NCBI GenBank assembly: GCA_031418775.1
Contig: JANOJN010000249.1
Span: 1 to 35,593, forward strand
DNA: 35,593 nucleotides
Direction of reading: 5' to 3'
Origin: JANLQX01 sp031418775
GTDB lineage: Bacteria > Actinomycetota > Acidimicrobiia > Acidimicrobiales > JANYDT01
The position numbers and the translations under genes are program-made. The notes beneath the pieces were generated by a model. The model searched no databases. It worked only from the letters and a program-made list of their open reading frames with translations, and had not been told where the DNA came from. Below are positions 1 through 7,494 of this stretch, in pieces; positions within the stretch are counted from its first letter, which is position 1; each line of letters starts with the position of its first letter.

Positions 1-59
1 TGATCCTCGGGGGCGTGCTGTTGTATGCGCGCGTGCTTGGCACGGAGGAGCTGGCATGA
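1..59 (+). CDS. ABC transporter permease, C-terminal end (partial)
   Basis: The reading frame is open from base 3 and ends with TGA at 57-59. The last residues read ILGGVLLYARVLGTEELA, a hydrophobic helix with a short polar tail, as at the end of a membrane permease. The next gene encodes a PotC-type permease, so this is most likely its PotB/PotH-type partner; that identity rests on context because only about 19 residues are present. The gene is cut by the window edge. Confidence 0.6.
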   Translation, partial: ILGGVLLYARVLGTEELA

Positions 60-88
60 GGTCCTCACTTGCGCGCGGGGAGCGGCTG

Positions 89-138
89 GCCCGCTGCGGG
101 GTCCTGTCGCGCGGTAGTGCCCGCTGCGGGGTCCTGTC
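89..138. repeat. 20-bp direct repeat in the spacer between two permease genes
   Basis: The 20-base sequence GCCCGCTGCGGGGTCCTGTC occurs exactly at 89-108 and 119-138, a period of 30 bp. The spacer from 60 to 291 is long for a permease operon. It also carries a 79-codon open frame (56-295) that overlaps both flanking genes by ATGA, but its codon use is unlike the real genes here. I see no other recognisable element in it. Confidence 0.7.
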
Positions 139-291
139 ACCGAGAGGCCTTCCCACTCTGCGGTACTCGCCCGTTGTGCTCCTCCGTCGCACCGGGTCTC
201 CGTTCCTCGGTGGGCCCCTTCCCGGTGCCACTCCTTCGCTCGTTTCCGGTTTGCCGTCGGACGTTGGACCTCTCTGGTTTGGAGCTTCGGT

Positions 292-1119
292 ATGAGGAAG
301 CGGTGGCCTTCTCGGGTGCTGGGGGTTTGGGCCGGGGCGGTTGTGGCGTTTCTGTTCGCGCCGATCTTTGTGGTCGTGCTGTTCTCGTTCAATGAGCCGG
401 GCCGCAAGCTGGCCAATGGCAGTTGGGTCACCGGCCGGTACAACTACAAGTGGGGGCGATTCTCGCTCGACGCATGGAAGAACTGGAACGCCTACCCGGA
501 ACTCACGTCGGCGTTCTACCGGAGCGTGCGGATCGCACTCGTGGTGGTGCTGATCTCGACGATCCTCGGCACGCTCATGTCGCTGGCCCTCGTGAAGTAC
601 CGCTTCAAGGGCAAAGGCATCGTGAACATGCTCCTCGTGCTTCCGCTCACCATGCCCGAGATCGTGCTCGGCTTCTCTCTGCTCACCCTCTTCGTCACGG
701 CGAACGTCTCACGTGGGGTGATCACGATCGTGATCGCGCACGTGATGTTCTGCGTCAGCTACATCACGACCACCGTGAAGGCCCGAATCCGCGGGTTCGA
801 CTGGCGGCTCGAAGAAGCGGCGGCGGACCTCGGTGCGAACGCGTGGCGCACCTTCACCAGGGTGACGCTACCGATCATTGCTCCCGGCATCGCCGCGGCC
901 GCGCTGCTCACGTTCGCACTTTCGCTCGACGACTTCATCATCACGTACCTGAACTCCGGACGCGTCGAGACGTTCCCGATCAAGATTTGGATCACCAAAC
1001 GCTCGTCGATCCCACCCCAGATCAACGTGTTCGGCACGGTGGTCCTCCTGTTGTCGCTTGCGCTGTCGATCGGCGGCCTGCTCGGCCAGCGCCGTCGCGG
1101 CCGCGTCACCACGCGCTGA
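292..1119 (+). CDS. potC: PotC-type polyamine ABC transporter permease
   Basis: Inner-membrane permease of a spermidine/putrescine-type ABC importer, 275 residues, the usual length for PotC/PotI. The N terminus has a first membrane helix (GAVVAFLFAPIFVVVLFSF). The middle carries the EAA loop that contacts the ATPase (EEAAADLGANAWRTF, near residue 180), followed by the family motif SLDDFIITYL. Five to six hydrophobic helices are visible. A GGAG lies about 9 nt before the ATG. It follows another permease fragment, so the ATPase and binding-protein genes are probably upstream of the window. The substrate is inferred from family resemblance only. Confidence 0.85.
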   Translation: MRKRWPSRVLGVWAGAVVAFLFAPIFVVVLFSFNEPGRKLANGSWVTGRYNYKWGRFSLDAWKNWNAYPELTSAFYRSVRIALVVVLISTILGTLMSLALVKYRFKGKGIVNMLLVLPLTMPEIVLGFSLLTLFVTANVSRGVITIVIAHVMFCVSYITTTVKARIRGFDWRLEEAAADLGANAWRTFTRVTLPIIAPGIAAAALLTFALSLDDFIITYLNSGRVETFPIKIWITKRSSIPPQINVFGTVVLLLSLALSIGGLLGQRRRGRVTTR

Positions 1120-1176
1120 CCACATCGCCGCCGCCAGAACTCCGGTGGGCGAACGGATGTTCTAGTCTCGACGACC

Positions 1177-2427
1177 ATGGCCGCCACCCGCTCGAGCACG
1201 AAGCCGATGCCTCTCGCCCAGGCCCGGCGCATTGCGCTGGCGGCACAGGGGTTTGCCGAGCCCCGGCCCTCCGGTCGCATCGATCGTCGTCACATCCGCA
1301 AGCTCCTCGACCGCATCGGGCTGCTGCAGATCGATTCGGTCAACGTGTTCGTGAGGTCCGAGGAGCTTCCGGTCTTCGCCCGTCTGGGGCCGCACGACCG
1401 TTCGCTGGTGCGGCAGATGGACGACGACGGGGAGCTGTTCGAATATTGGGCGCACGAGGCTTCGCTCCTCCCCGTGTCGATGGAACCGCTGTTCCGCCAC
1501 CGCAAAGAGCGGGCGCTCCTCGGAGGCGACTCGTCGGTGTGGGGCGGCCTGCGTGATCTGCACCACAAACGGCCAGAGCTGGTTGCGAGCGTCTACGACG
1601 AGATCGCCGTCCGTGGCCCGGTGCCGGCAAGCGCGCTGTCGGGGAACCGCGGAGCCAAGCGCGAGCACTGGGGGTGGAACTGGGACGACGCCAAATTGGG
1701 AGTGGAGAACCTTTTCTGGACGGGTCGAATCGCGTCCCGTCGACGAGCATCCTCGTTCGAGCGGGAGTACGACCTCGCCGAGCGATGCTTTCCACCGCAT
1801 GTCCTCGCGTCAGCGGCGCCGAGCGAGGACGACGCCCGTCGGGAGCTCGTCCGTCGTTCCGCCAAGGCGCACGGCATCGGCACGGCGAAGTGCCTGGCCG
1901 ACTACTTCCGGCTCTCTACGGCAGTCGTCCGGCCGATTCTCGACGAGCTCGTGGCGGACGGAGAGTTGATTCCGACGGTCGTGGACGGCTGGACGGATCG
2001 CGCCTTCCTCTGGGCGGAGGCCGCGTCACCCCGGCGCATCACGGCGCGGGCGCTGCTCTCGCCGTTCGACCCCGTGGTGTGGGAACGTACGCGCGCAGAG
2101 CAACTGTTCGGGTTCCGCTACCGCATCGAGATCTACGTTCCGAAGGACAAGCGGGTCCACGGCTACTACGTTCTGCCGTTCCTGCTCGGCGACGAGCTCG
2201 TCGCCCGTGTCGACCTCAAGAGCGATCGCCAGCTCGGTGTGCTCCGGGTGCAGGCATCGTGGGGCGAAGTCGTTATCGACGAAACGGAGGTCGCCCACGA
2301 GTTGGCCGACGAACTCCTGCTGATGGCGGAATGGCTCGGGTTGTCCAACGGAGTCGAGGTCATGCCGGTCGGCGATCTGCACACGAAGCTCGGAAAGGCG
2401 GTCCGGGCCGCACGTCCGGGTTCGTGA
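1177..2427 (+). CDS. YcaQ/AlkX-like DNA glycosylase, winged-helix family
   Basis: A 416-residue protein of the YcaQ (HTH_42, formerly DUF1006) family. Members unhook DNA interstrand crosslinks or excise bulky alkylated bases (E. coli YcaQ/AlkX, Streptomyces AlkZ). The catalytic QxD motif is present as LLQIDSV (Gln51, Asp53). The FEYWAHEASLLP segment near residue 89 is also characteristic, and the C-terminal half has the usual DPVVWERTRAEQLFGFRYRIEIY block. Length matches the family. A TAGTCT box at 1163-1168 lies 8 nt before the ATG, with no Shine-Dalgarno, so a leaderless transcript is likely. It stands alone between the transporter operon and a VOC gene; the lesion it repairs cannot be read from sequence. 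Confidence 0.85.
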   Translation: MAATRSSTKPMPLAQARRIALAAQGFAEPRPSGRIDRRHIRKLLDRIGLLQIDSVNVFVRSEELPVFARLGPHDRSLVRQMDDDGELFEYWAHEASLLPVSMEPLFRHRKERALLGGDSSVWGGLRDLHHKRPELVASVYDEIAVRGPVPASALSGNRGAKREHWGWNWDDAKLGVENLFWTGRIASRRRASSFEREYDLAERCFPPHVLASAAPSEDDARRELVRRSAKAHGIGTAKCLADYFRLSTAVVRPILDELVADGELIPTVVDGWTDRAFLWAEAASPRRITARALLSPFDPVVWERTRAEQLFGFRYRIEIYVPKDKRVHGYYVLPFLLGDELVARVDLKSDRQLGVLRVQASWGEVVIDETEVAHELADELLLMAEWLGLSNGVEVMPVGDLHTKLGKAVRAARPGS

Positions 2428-2481
2428 TCGTCCCCGGCGTGGCGGACCTCGGTCGATCTCCGGGTTCTACGCTGTTTCACC

Positions 2482-2874
2482 GTGCATCTTGACCTCGTGT
2501 CGCTCATCGTCGACGACTACGACGAAGCGATTTCGTTCTTCGTCGGCGTGCTCGGCTTCGACCTCACAGAGGACGTGCCATCGCTCTCCAACGATGGACG
2601 ACCCAAACGGTGGGTGGTGGTCCGTCCACCTGGCGCAGCAACAGGCCTCCTGCTCGCGCAGGCCCACGGGGAACGCCAGCATCGCGCCGTTGGTGAGCAG
2701 TTCGCCGGGCGTGTCGGCCTGTTCCTTCGCGTCGACGACTTCGACGGGACCTATGAGCGTCTGCGGGCGAACGATGTCGAGTTCGTCCGCGGTCCGTCGG
2801 ACGAACCGTACGGACGGCTCGCCGTGTTCATCGATATCGCCGGCAACCGCTGGGACCTTCTTGGACCTCGCTGA
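2482..2874 (+). CDS. VOC-superfamily (glyoxalase/dioxygenase-like) protein
   Basis: A 130-residue single-domain VOC protein. The start resembles the first beta-alpha unit of glyoxalase-fold proteins (LVSLIVDDYDEAISFFVGVL), and the C terminus has the second unit (VGLFLRVDDFDGTYERL) ending with DIAGNRWDLLGPR. Asp/Glu and His positions that could bind a metal are present, but the reaction is unknown. The start is GTG at 2482; a TACGCT box (2468-2473) 8 nt upstream supports it as a leaderless start. It converges with the hydrolase gene, and both stop codons sit in one hairpin. Confidence 0.8.
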   Translation: MHLDLVSLIVDDYDEAISFFVGVLGFDLTEDVPSLSNDGRPKRWVVVRPPGAATGLLLAQAHGERQHRAVGEQFAGRVGLFLRVDDFDGTYERLRANDVEFVRGPSDEPYGRLAVFIDIAGNRWDLLGPR

Positions 2875-2890
2875 CCGCGGGCCGGTCAGC
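2870..2890. terminator. Hairpin spanning two convergent stop codons
   Basis: GCTGACC (2870-2876) and GGTCAGC (2884-2890) form a perfect 7-bp stem with a 7-nt loop. The VOC stop (2872-2874) is in one arm and the hydrolase stop (2886-2888) in the other. There is no U-tract on either strand, so intrinsic termination is only a suggestion. Confidence 0.4.
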
Positions 2891-3557
2891 GGGCGAAGCA
2901 CCCCTTGATGAAGTCATAGGTGCGCGTACGAAGGACCGAGGGTGCGTCGCCTTCGACGAGGAGGTGCCCAGCCTCCGGGAGCACGACGAGCTCACCGTGA
3001 CCACCGGCGATCTCGTTCACGATCTGGCTGGACCAGATCGGAAGGATCGTGTCGTGGGTGCCGTGCATGAGGAGCAGCGGTCGGTCCCGCAACTGCTCGG
3101 CCCCTTCGCAACCGGCCGACTGGGTGGCATACGTGCACACTCCGACGACCGCTTCGGCGATGGGTGATGCGTCGAGCGCCGCTCCGATGGCGATGGCACC
3201 GCCGAATGAGTGCCCGACGGTGACGAAACGCGAGGCGCCCCGGGCCTCGGCGAACATCCCTACCGCCCCCAGGTCCTCGACGCACGCCTCGATGTCGTTC
3301 GGACGTCGCCAGCTGACACGGATCACCCCTATCCCCTCCGCTCCGAGTCGCCGACCCAGGTCGTGGAAAAGACCGTTGGCCGGACCGAGCAGTCCGCCCA
3401 TCGCGCCGCCGCCACAGAGCACCACATCCCGGGCGTTCTCCGGTCCGTGCCAGAGCAGCGTCAACAGGCCACCCGTCGTGAAGACTTCCAGGTGTCGCAG
3501 TTGCGGGTCGATCTCGACGTTCTGCATCCCGAGCACGCGGAGCCCGCCAACGTTCAT
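2886..3557 (-). CDS. Alpha/beta hydrolase (dienelactone-hydrolase-like)
   Basis: A 223-residue alpha/beta hydrolase. The nucleophile elbow is GHSFGG (Ser117), the acid is in MHGTHDTILP (Asp169) and the histidine in PEAGHLL (His198), in the order expected of the fold. An early oxyanion-type segment VVLCGGGAMGG is present. There is no signal peptide, so it is probably cytoplasmic. The frame stays open upstream into the amidase gene, but the ATG at 3557 is chosen because a minus-strand TAGTGT box (3565-3570) sits 7 nt before it. The substrate is unknown. It is divergently transcribed from the amidase, with only 24 bp between start codons. Confidence 0.85.
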   Translation of the reverse strand: MNVGGLRVLGMQNVEIDPQLRHLEVFTTGGLLTLLWHGPENARDVVLCGGGAMGGLLGPANGLFHDLGRRLGAEGIGVIRVSWRRPNDIEACVEDLGAVGMFAEARGASRFVTVGHSFGGAIAIGAALDASPIAEAVVGVCTYATQSAGCEGAEQLRDRPLLLMHGTHDTILPIWSSQIVNEIAGGHGELVVLPEAGHLLVEGDAPSVLRTRTYDFIKGCFAR

Positions 3558-3564
3558 AGCTTCG

Positions 3565-3574
3565 ACACTAGGTT
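3565..3574. promoter_or_regulatory. Overlapping divergent -10 boxes
   Basis: TAGTGT on the minus strand (3565-3570) and TAGGTT on the plus strand (3569-3574) share two base pairs. Each lies exactly 7 nt from a start codon: the hydrolase ATG at 3557 and the amidase ATG at 3582. Both transcripts would begin at or next to the ATG, and RNA polymerase could occupy only one side at a time. No convincing -35 boxes are visible. Confidence 0.55.
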
Positions 3575-3581
3575 TCGTGGC

Positions 3582-5063
3582 ATGACCTCGTCGTCCCTGT
3601 CGTCCTCGCCGTCCGACGAACTCGCATTCCTCGACGCAACCGCGCAGGCCGATCTCGTTCGCCGACGGGAGATCTCGCCGGCGGGGTTGGTCGAGGCGGC
3701 GATTGCACGCGCGGAGCGGCTGCAGCCGGTCCTCAACTGCTTCACTACGACGCGATTCGACCGAGCCCGAGCGGAGGCTGCGGCGACCAACCCCGGCGAC
3801 GGTCCGTTCGCCGGGGTACCGACGGCAATGAAGGACCTCGCCCTGCAGATCGCCGGTGAGCCGTGCCACGCCGGGTCACGGGCCGTGCGCTCGCTCAACG
3901 TTTTGGGAACGGTGAACTCGTATCACTATGAACGCTTTCGTGCCGCCGGGCTGGTGTCGCTGGGGCGGACCAACACGCCGGAGTTCGGCAACACGATCAC
4001 CACCGAACCGCTCTCCTACGGCCCGGCTCGCGACCCCTGGAACACGGATCACTCGACCGGCGGATCGTCGGGTGGTGCTGCGGCTGCAGTCGCCGCCGGG
4101 ATCGTTCCGGTGGCCCATGCGACCGATGGTGGCGGTTCGATCCGCATCCCCGCGTCGGAGTGCGGATTGGTCGGTCTCAAGCCGACCCGTGGACGTATCT
4201 CCCACGGCCCGACCTCCGCAGAGGGCTGGGCAGGTTCGACAGCGGGCCACGTTGTCACGCGAAGTGTGCGGGACTGCGCCGCGCTGCTCGACGCGTGCCA
4301 CGGTTACGAGCCGGGCGATCCGTACACCGCGCCTGCACCGAGTCGTCCGTATCTGCAGGAACTCGGTGCTGATCCGGGACGCCTGCGCATCGGTTTCTTC
4401 GCCGGTCCGACGCTCGACGGTCATGTCGTGCACTCCGAGTGCGTGGCCGCGGTCGACGGTGCGGTGAAGCTGCTCGAAGCACTCGGCCACCATGTGGAGG
4501 CCGATCGACCCGACGCCATGCTCGAGCAGAGCTACGGCGACAACTTCGTCGTCATCCTCGCGGCCGGCATGGCAACGGATGCAGCGCTGATCGAGGAGGC
4601 GCTCGGACGACCGGTCGGTCCTGAGGACCTGGAGCCGGAAAACCTCTTCTTCACCGAGCTTGGCCGAGGCGTGAGCGGCGTGCACTACCTGACTGCGGTG
4701 GAAAGTCTGCACGCATATCAACGGCGCATGGCGGCATGGTGGACCGACCCCGCTCGCGGTGGCCGAGGGTTCGATGTGCTCGTCACGCCGACCATCGCCC
4801 AGCCGCCGCCCCCGATCGGCTGGATGTACGCACCCGACGCGCGGCCGGGATGGCGGGTGCGGATGCTTCTCCAGTACACCTCGCAGTTCAACGGCACGGG
4901 CCAGCCGGCTGTGTCCCTCCCACTGCACATGACCGCCGACGGATTGCCGGTCGGCGTGCAGTTCGTCGGCCCGTTCGGACGCGAGGATTTGCTGCTGCGC
5001 CTCGCCTCCCAGATCGAGTCCGCGGCGCCTTGGGCGGCCCGCCGTCCACCCGTTCACGCATGA
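3582..5063 (+). CDS. Amidase-signature family amidase
   Basis: A 493-residue amidase-signature enzyme (hydrolysis of a C-N amide bond). The Ser-cisSer-Lys triad is visible as Lys84 (TAMKDL), Ser162 (GGSSGG) and Ser186 (GGGSIRIPA). The glycine/serine-rich core and GLVGLKPTRGRIS follow in the usual order. Length is typical. No GatB/GatC neighbour is present and the C terminus is of the stand-alone amidase type, so it is unlikely to be GatA. The ATG at 3582 is preferred over upstream codons that run into the opposite gene, because TAGGTT lies 7 nt before it. The substrate is not determinable. Confidence 0.9.
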   Translation: MTSSSLSSSPSDELAFLDATAQADLVRRREISPAGLVEAAIARAERLQPVLNCFTTTRFDRARAEAAATNPGDGPFAGVPTAMKDLALQIAGEPCHAGSRAVRSLNVLGTVNSYHYERFRAAGLVSLGRTNTPEFGNTITTEPLSYGPARDPWNTDHSTGGSSGGAAAAVAAGIVPVAHATDGGGSIRIPASECGLVGLKPTRGRISHGPTSAEGWAGSTAGHVVTRSVRDCAALLDACHGYEPGDPYTAPAPSRPYLQELGADPGRLRIGFFAGPTLDGHVVHSECVAAVDGAVKLLEALGHHVEADRPDAMLEQSYGDNFVVILAAGMATDAALIEEALGRPVGPEDLEPENLFFTELGRGVSGVHYLTAVESLHAYQRRMAAWWTDPARGGRGFDVLVTPTIAQPPPPIGWMYAPDARPGWRVRMLLQYTSQFNGTGQPAVSLPLHMTADGLPVGVQFVGPFGREDLLLRLASQIESAAPWAARRPPVHA

Positions 5064-5118
5064 CCCGGAGCGCTCGCCGTTTCGACCGACGGGGCGAGTC
5101 GCGTCGAGACTTGTGGCC

Positions 5119-5931
5119 ATGACCACCGATCCGCTTCCCGGCGTGTGCGACGACCTCGCCGCCGAGACCGCCGAACTCCTCGCCGTTCTCGCGCCGTTGA
5201 GCCGCGACCAATGGCTGCTCGACACCCCCGCCGATGACTGGACGATCCGGGATCAGATCGCCCATCTCGCCTTCTTCGACGAAACCGGTCGGCTCGCGGC
5301 CACCGACGCCGAGGCATTCGCCGCGTCAACAGCGGAGCTGATGAGTGGCGCCGATCCCATGGCCGGACCGGTCGCCCGTGGTCGGTCCATGGATCCGTTC
5401 GAGGTGTTGGCCTGGTTCGAAACGGCCCGCGTCGACATGATCGACGCGTTCCGTGGGCTGACCGGCTCGACGCGCCTTCCCTGGTACGGCCCGGCCATGT
5501 CGGCCACGAGCTTCGCCACCGCCCGGCTGATGGAGACCTGGGCGCACGGGCAGGACGTGATCGACGCTCTCGGTCTGATCCGGACCCCGACGGCTCGCCT
5601 CAAGCACATTGCCCACATCGGCGTTCGTGCCCGCGCCTTCTCGTACGCGACAAACGGACGAGCTGTGCCCGAAGGCGAGGTGTTCGTGCAGCTGATCGCC
5701 CCCGACGGCTCCATCTGGACGTGGAACGCCCCGCCGGAGGGCAACGCCGCCGAGAACCGCGTCGTCGGCGACGCCCACGAGTTCTGCCTCGTGGTCACGC
5801 AGCGCCGCCACGTCGACGACACCTCGCTCGTGGTGACGGGTCCGCTGGCCAAGGACTGGATGGGTATCGCCCAGGCGTTCGCCGGCGGCCCCGGAACTGG
5901 CCGCGAGCCAGGCCAGTTCGCCCCGCACTGA
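5119..5931 (+). CDS. TIGR03084-like metal-binding protein, DinB/maleylpyruvate-isomerase fold
   Basis: About 270 residues. The N terminus (ETAELLAVLAPLSRDQW, then TIRDQIAHLAFFDE) is the four-helix DinB/mycothiol-dependent maleylpyruvate isomerase fold. His residues in IAHLAFFD and METWAHGQDV match the metal-binding positions. The domain order fits the actinobacterial TIGR03084 family. In actinomycetes this fold is often linked to mycothiol-dependent reactions, but here the function is open. ATG 5119 is favoured; an in-frame GTG at 5113 would add two residues. A weak GAGACT box lies 7 nt before the ATG. A second protein of the same fold is encoded at 24216-24911. Confidence 0.75.
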   Translation: MTTDPLPGVCDDLAAETAELLAVLAPLSRDQWLLDTPADDWTIRDQIAHLAFFDETGRLAATDAEAFAASTAELMSGADPMAGPVARGRSMDPFEVLAWFETARVDMIDAFRGLTGSTRLPWYGPAMSATSFATARLMETWAHGQDVIDALGLIRTPTARLKHIAHIGVRARAFSYATNGRAVPEGEVFVQLIAPDGSIWTWNAPPEGNAAENRVVGDAHEFCLVVTQRRHVDDTSLVVTGPLAKDWMGIAQAFAGGPGTGREPGQFAPH

Positions 5932-5998
5932 CGTCCTCCAGATGAGACGACCTGGGTCGACTCACGCCGTTGGGTCGGCAGGATCGCACGGGTGCACA

Positions 5999-6110
5999 CG
6001 TCCCGACCCAGTGCACGTGTCCCGACCCAGGAGCACGTCCCGACCCAGCGCACGTCTCCCGACCAAGAGCAAGTCCCGACCCGGTGCGCTCGGCCGACCC
6101 AGGAGCAGGC
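5999..6110. repeat. Degenerate tandem repeat, about 18-bp period
   Basis: Six imperfect units share the core TCCCGACCCAG followed by NNGCA, often preceded by CGT. Cores begin at about 6001, 6020, 6038, 6057, 6074 and 6092, so the spacing is 17-19 bp. Units are too short and too divergent for CRISPR, and there are no unique spacers. The 282-bp gap (5932-6213) otherwise contains only an AGGAG ribosome-binding site before the next gene. Confidence 0.75.
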
Positions 6111-6213
6111 ACAAACTCTGGCCACCGCTACGCTCGTGGTGCTGGTTGTTGGCCGCCGTTCGTGGCCGGTTCCTGCAACCGTCCGTCGAAGGTCAAGAAC
6201 GCAGGAGAGCATC

Positions 6214-6444
6214 GTGGAAGTTCGCATCGGGGTTACGCAATCTGTCAAGGAGATCGAGCTCGATCTGGAGGACGCGGACCGTGACGCCACCGTGGCGTCG
6301 ATCACGGCATCGTTGACGAGCGGCGAAGGCGTCCTCTGGCTGACCGACAAGCGAGGGCGCACTGTGGGCGTCCCGGCCGCGAAGGTCGCCTACGTCGAAG
6401 TGGGCAGTGCGGCCGAAGAGCGCCGGGTCGGCTTCGCCCGGTAA
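6214..6444 (+). CDS. DUF3107 family protein
   Basis: A 76-residue protein matching the actinobacterial DUF3107 family: MEVRIGVTQSVKEIELDLED at the start, then VLWLTDKRGRTVGVPAAKVAYVEV near the end. Function is unknown; members are small, cytoplasmic and widespread in actinomycetes. The start is GTG at 6214, supported by AGGAG at 6203-6207. It lies 69 bp upstream of the ATPase pair and could be cotranscribed with it. Confidence 0.85.
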   Translation: MEVRIGVTQSVKEIELDLEDADRDATVASITASLTSGEGVLWLTDKRGRTVGVPAAKVAYVEVGSAAEERRVGFAR

Positions 6445-6513
6445 CAGATCGCCCCACACGGTGCGCTCGATCCCGGCCGGCCACCGTCGCTGCAATCGAC
6501 GAGCGTCTCGGCA

Positions 6514-7494
6514 GTGACTCCTGATCTGCTCGATCGTCGCCTGCTGATCGTCACCGGCAAGGGTGGCGTCGGCAAGACCACCGTGGCCGCCGCCCTTGCG
6601 TGGCACGCCGCCCGTTCGGGCAAGCGCGTGCTGGTGTGCGAGCTCGACGCCAAGGGCGATCTGCTCGGAGCGCTGACGGGTGCGGACGCGGTCCGGTCGC
6701 GACCACTCGCGTTCGAACCGCGCGAGGTGCATCCGGGGCTGCACGCAATGGTCATGGACCCGGAGGCTTCGCTCCAGGAGTACCTGAAGCTCAATCTCCG
6801 CATTCCCTTCGTTGCCCGCATCGGAGCGCTCTCGAAGGCGTTCGACTTCCTCGCGAACGCCGCTCCGGGTGTGCGCGAGATCGTCACCATCGGCAAGCTC
6901 GCCTACGAAGTGCGTGAGCGGCATTACGACCTCGTGATCGCCGATGCGCCCTCCACCGGTCACATCGTCGGCCTTCTGCGTGCCCCCGAGGCGATCAATG
7001 AGCTCGTAGGCGTCGGCCTGATCCGTTCGCAGACCCGGTGGATCATCGACATTCTCCACGATGCCGCGACGACCGGCGTGGTGGTCACCACCACGAGCGA
7101 GGAACTGCCCGTCAACGAATGCATCGAATTGCTCGGCCGCCTGCGCAGCGACCTTGCGGTTACGCCCGAAGCGGTGGTGGTGAACCGGCTCCTCCCGCAA
7201 TCGATCGTGCCGTCCGATGCCGTGGCGATCGCCCGCCTTGCCGGAAGGGTCGATGCCTCGTCCCAGCCAGCGAAGGCGAAGTTGCTCTATGGGGCCCTCC
7301 TTCTCGACGCGCTCTCCTCAGCGCGTGCTCCGCATCTCGACCGCCTGCTCTCGGCCTGGAACGGACCGCTTGCGCTGGTCCCCACGGTGACGCATCGCCC
7401 GACGGGCCTGGCGGTTACTCGGGCCGTGGCGCACCATCTCGCCGCGGAACTCTCGACCTCGAGTGAGTCTTCGGGCAGTCGGGGTCCGCAATGA
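6514..7494 (+). CDS. ArsA/Get3-like ATPase, first subunit
   Basis: A 326-residue P-loop ATPase of the ArsA/Get3 (SIMIBI) class. The deviant Walker A GKGGVGKTT (about residues 15-23) keeps the signature lysine, and VIADAPSTGHIVGLLRAP near residue 145 is the switch II region. It has one ATPase domain, not the double domain of arsenite-pump ArsA, and no ArsB or ArsR lies nearby. The start is GTG 6514 and the last 4 nt overlap the next ATPase (ATGA), so the two are translationally coupled. Paired genes of this kind are known in mycobacteria (Rv3679-Rv3680), where a role in coping with glycerol-derived stress has been reported; arsenic transport is unlikely here. Confidence 0.85.
   Translation: MTPDLLDRRLLIVTGKGGVGKTTVAAALAWHAARSGKRVLVCELDAKGDLLGALTGADAVRSRPLAFEPREVHPGLHAMVMDPEASLQEYLKLNLRIPFVARIGALSKAFDFLANAAPGVREIVTIGKLAYEVRERHYDLVIADAPSTGHIVGLLRAPEAINELVGVGLIRSQTRWIIDILHDAATTGVVVTTTSEELPVNECIELLGRLRSDLAVTPEAVVVNRLLPQSIVPSDAVAIARLAGRVDASSQPAKAKLLYGALLLDALSSARAPHLDRLLSAWNGPLALVPTVTHRPTGLAVTRAVAHHLAAELSTSSESSGSRGPQ

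Noticed and set aside
3210..3581. Upstream extension of the amidase frame
   Set aside because: It runs antisense through the hydrolase gene; the family start fits the ATG at 3582 and its -10 box.
3582..5063. GatA subunit of the tRNA amidotransferase
   Set aside because: No gatB or gatC next to it and the sequence outside the signature is that of stand-alone amidases.
5999..6110. CRISPR array
   Set aside because: Units of 17-19 bp are degenerate and directly adjacent; no unique spacers and no cas genes.
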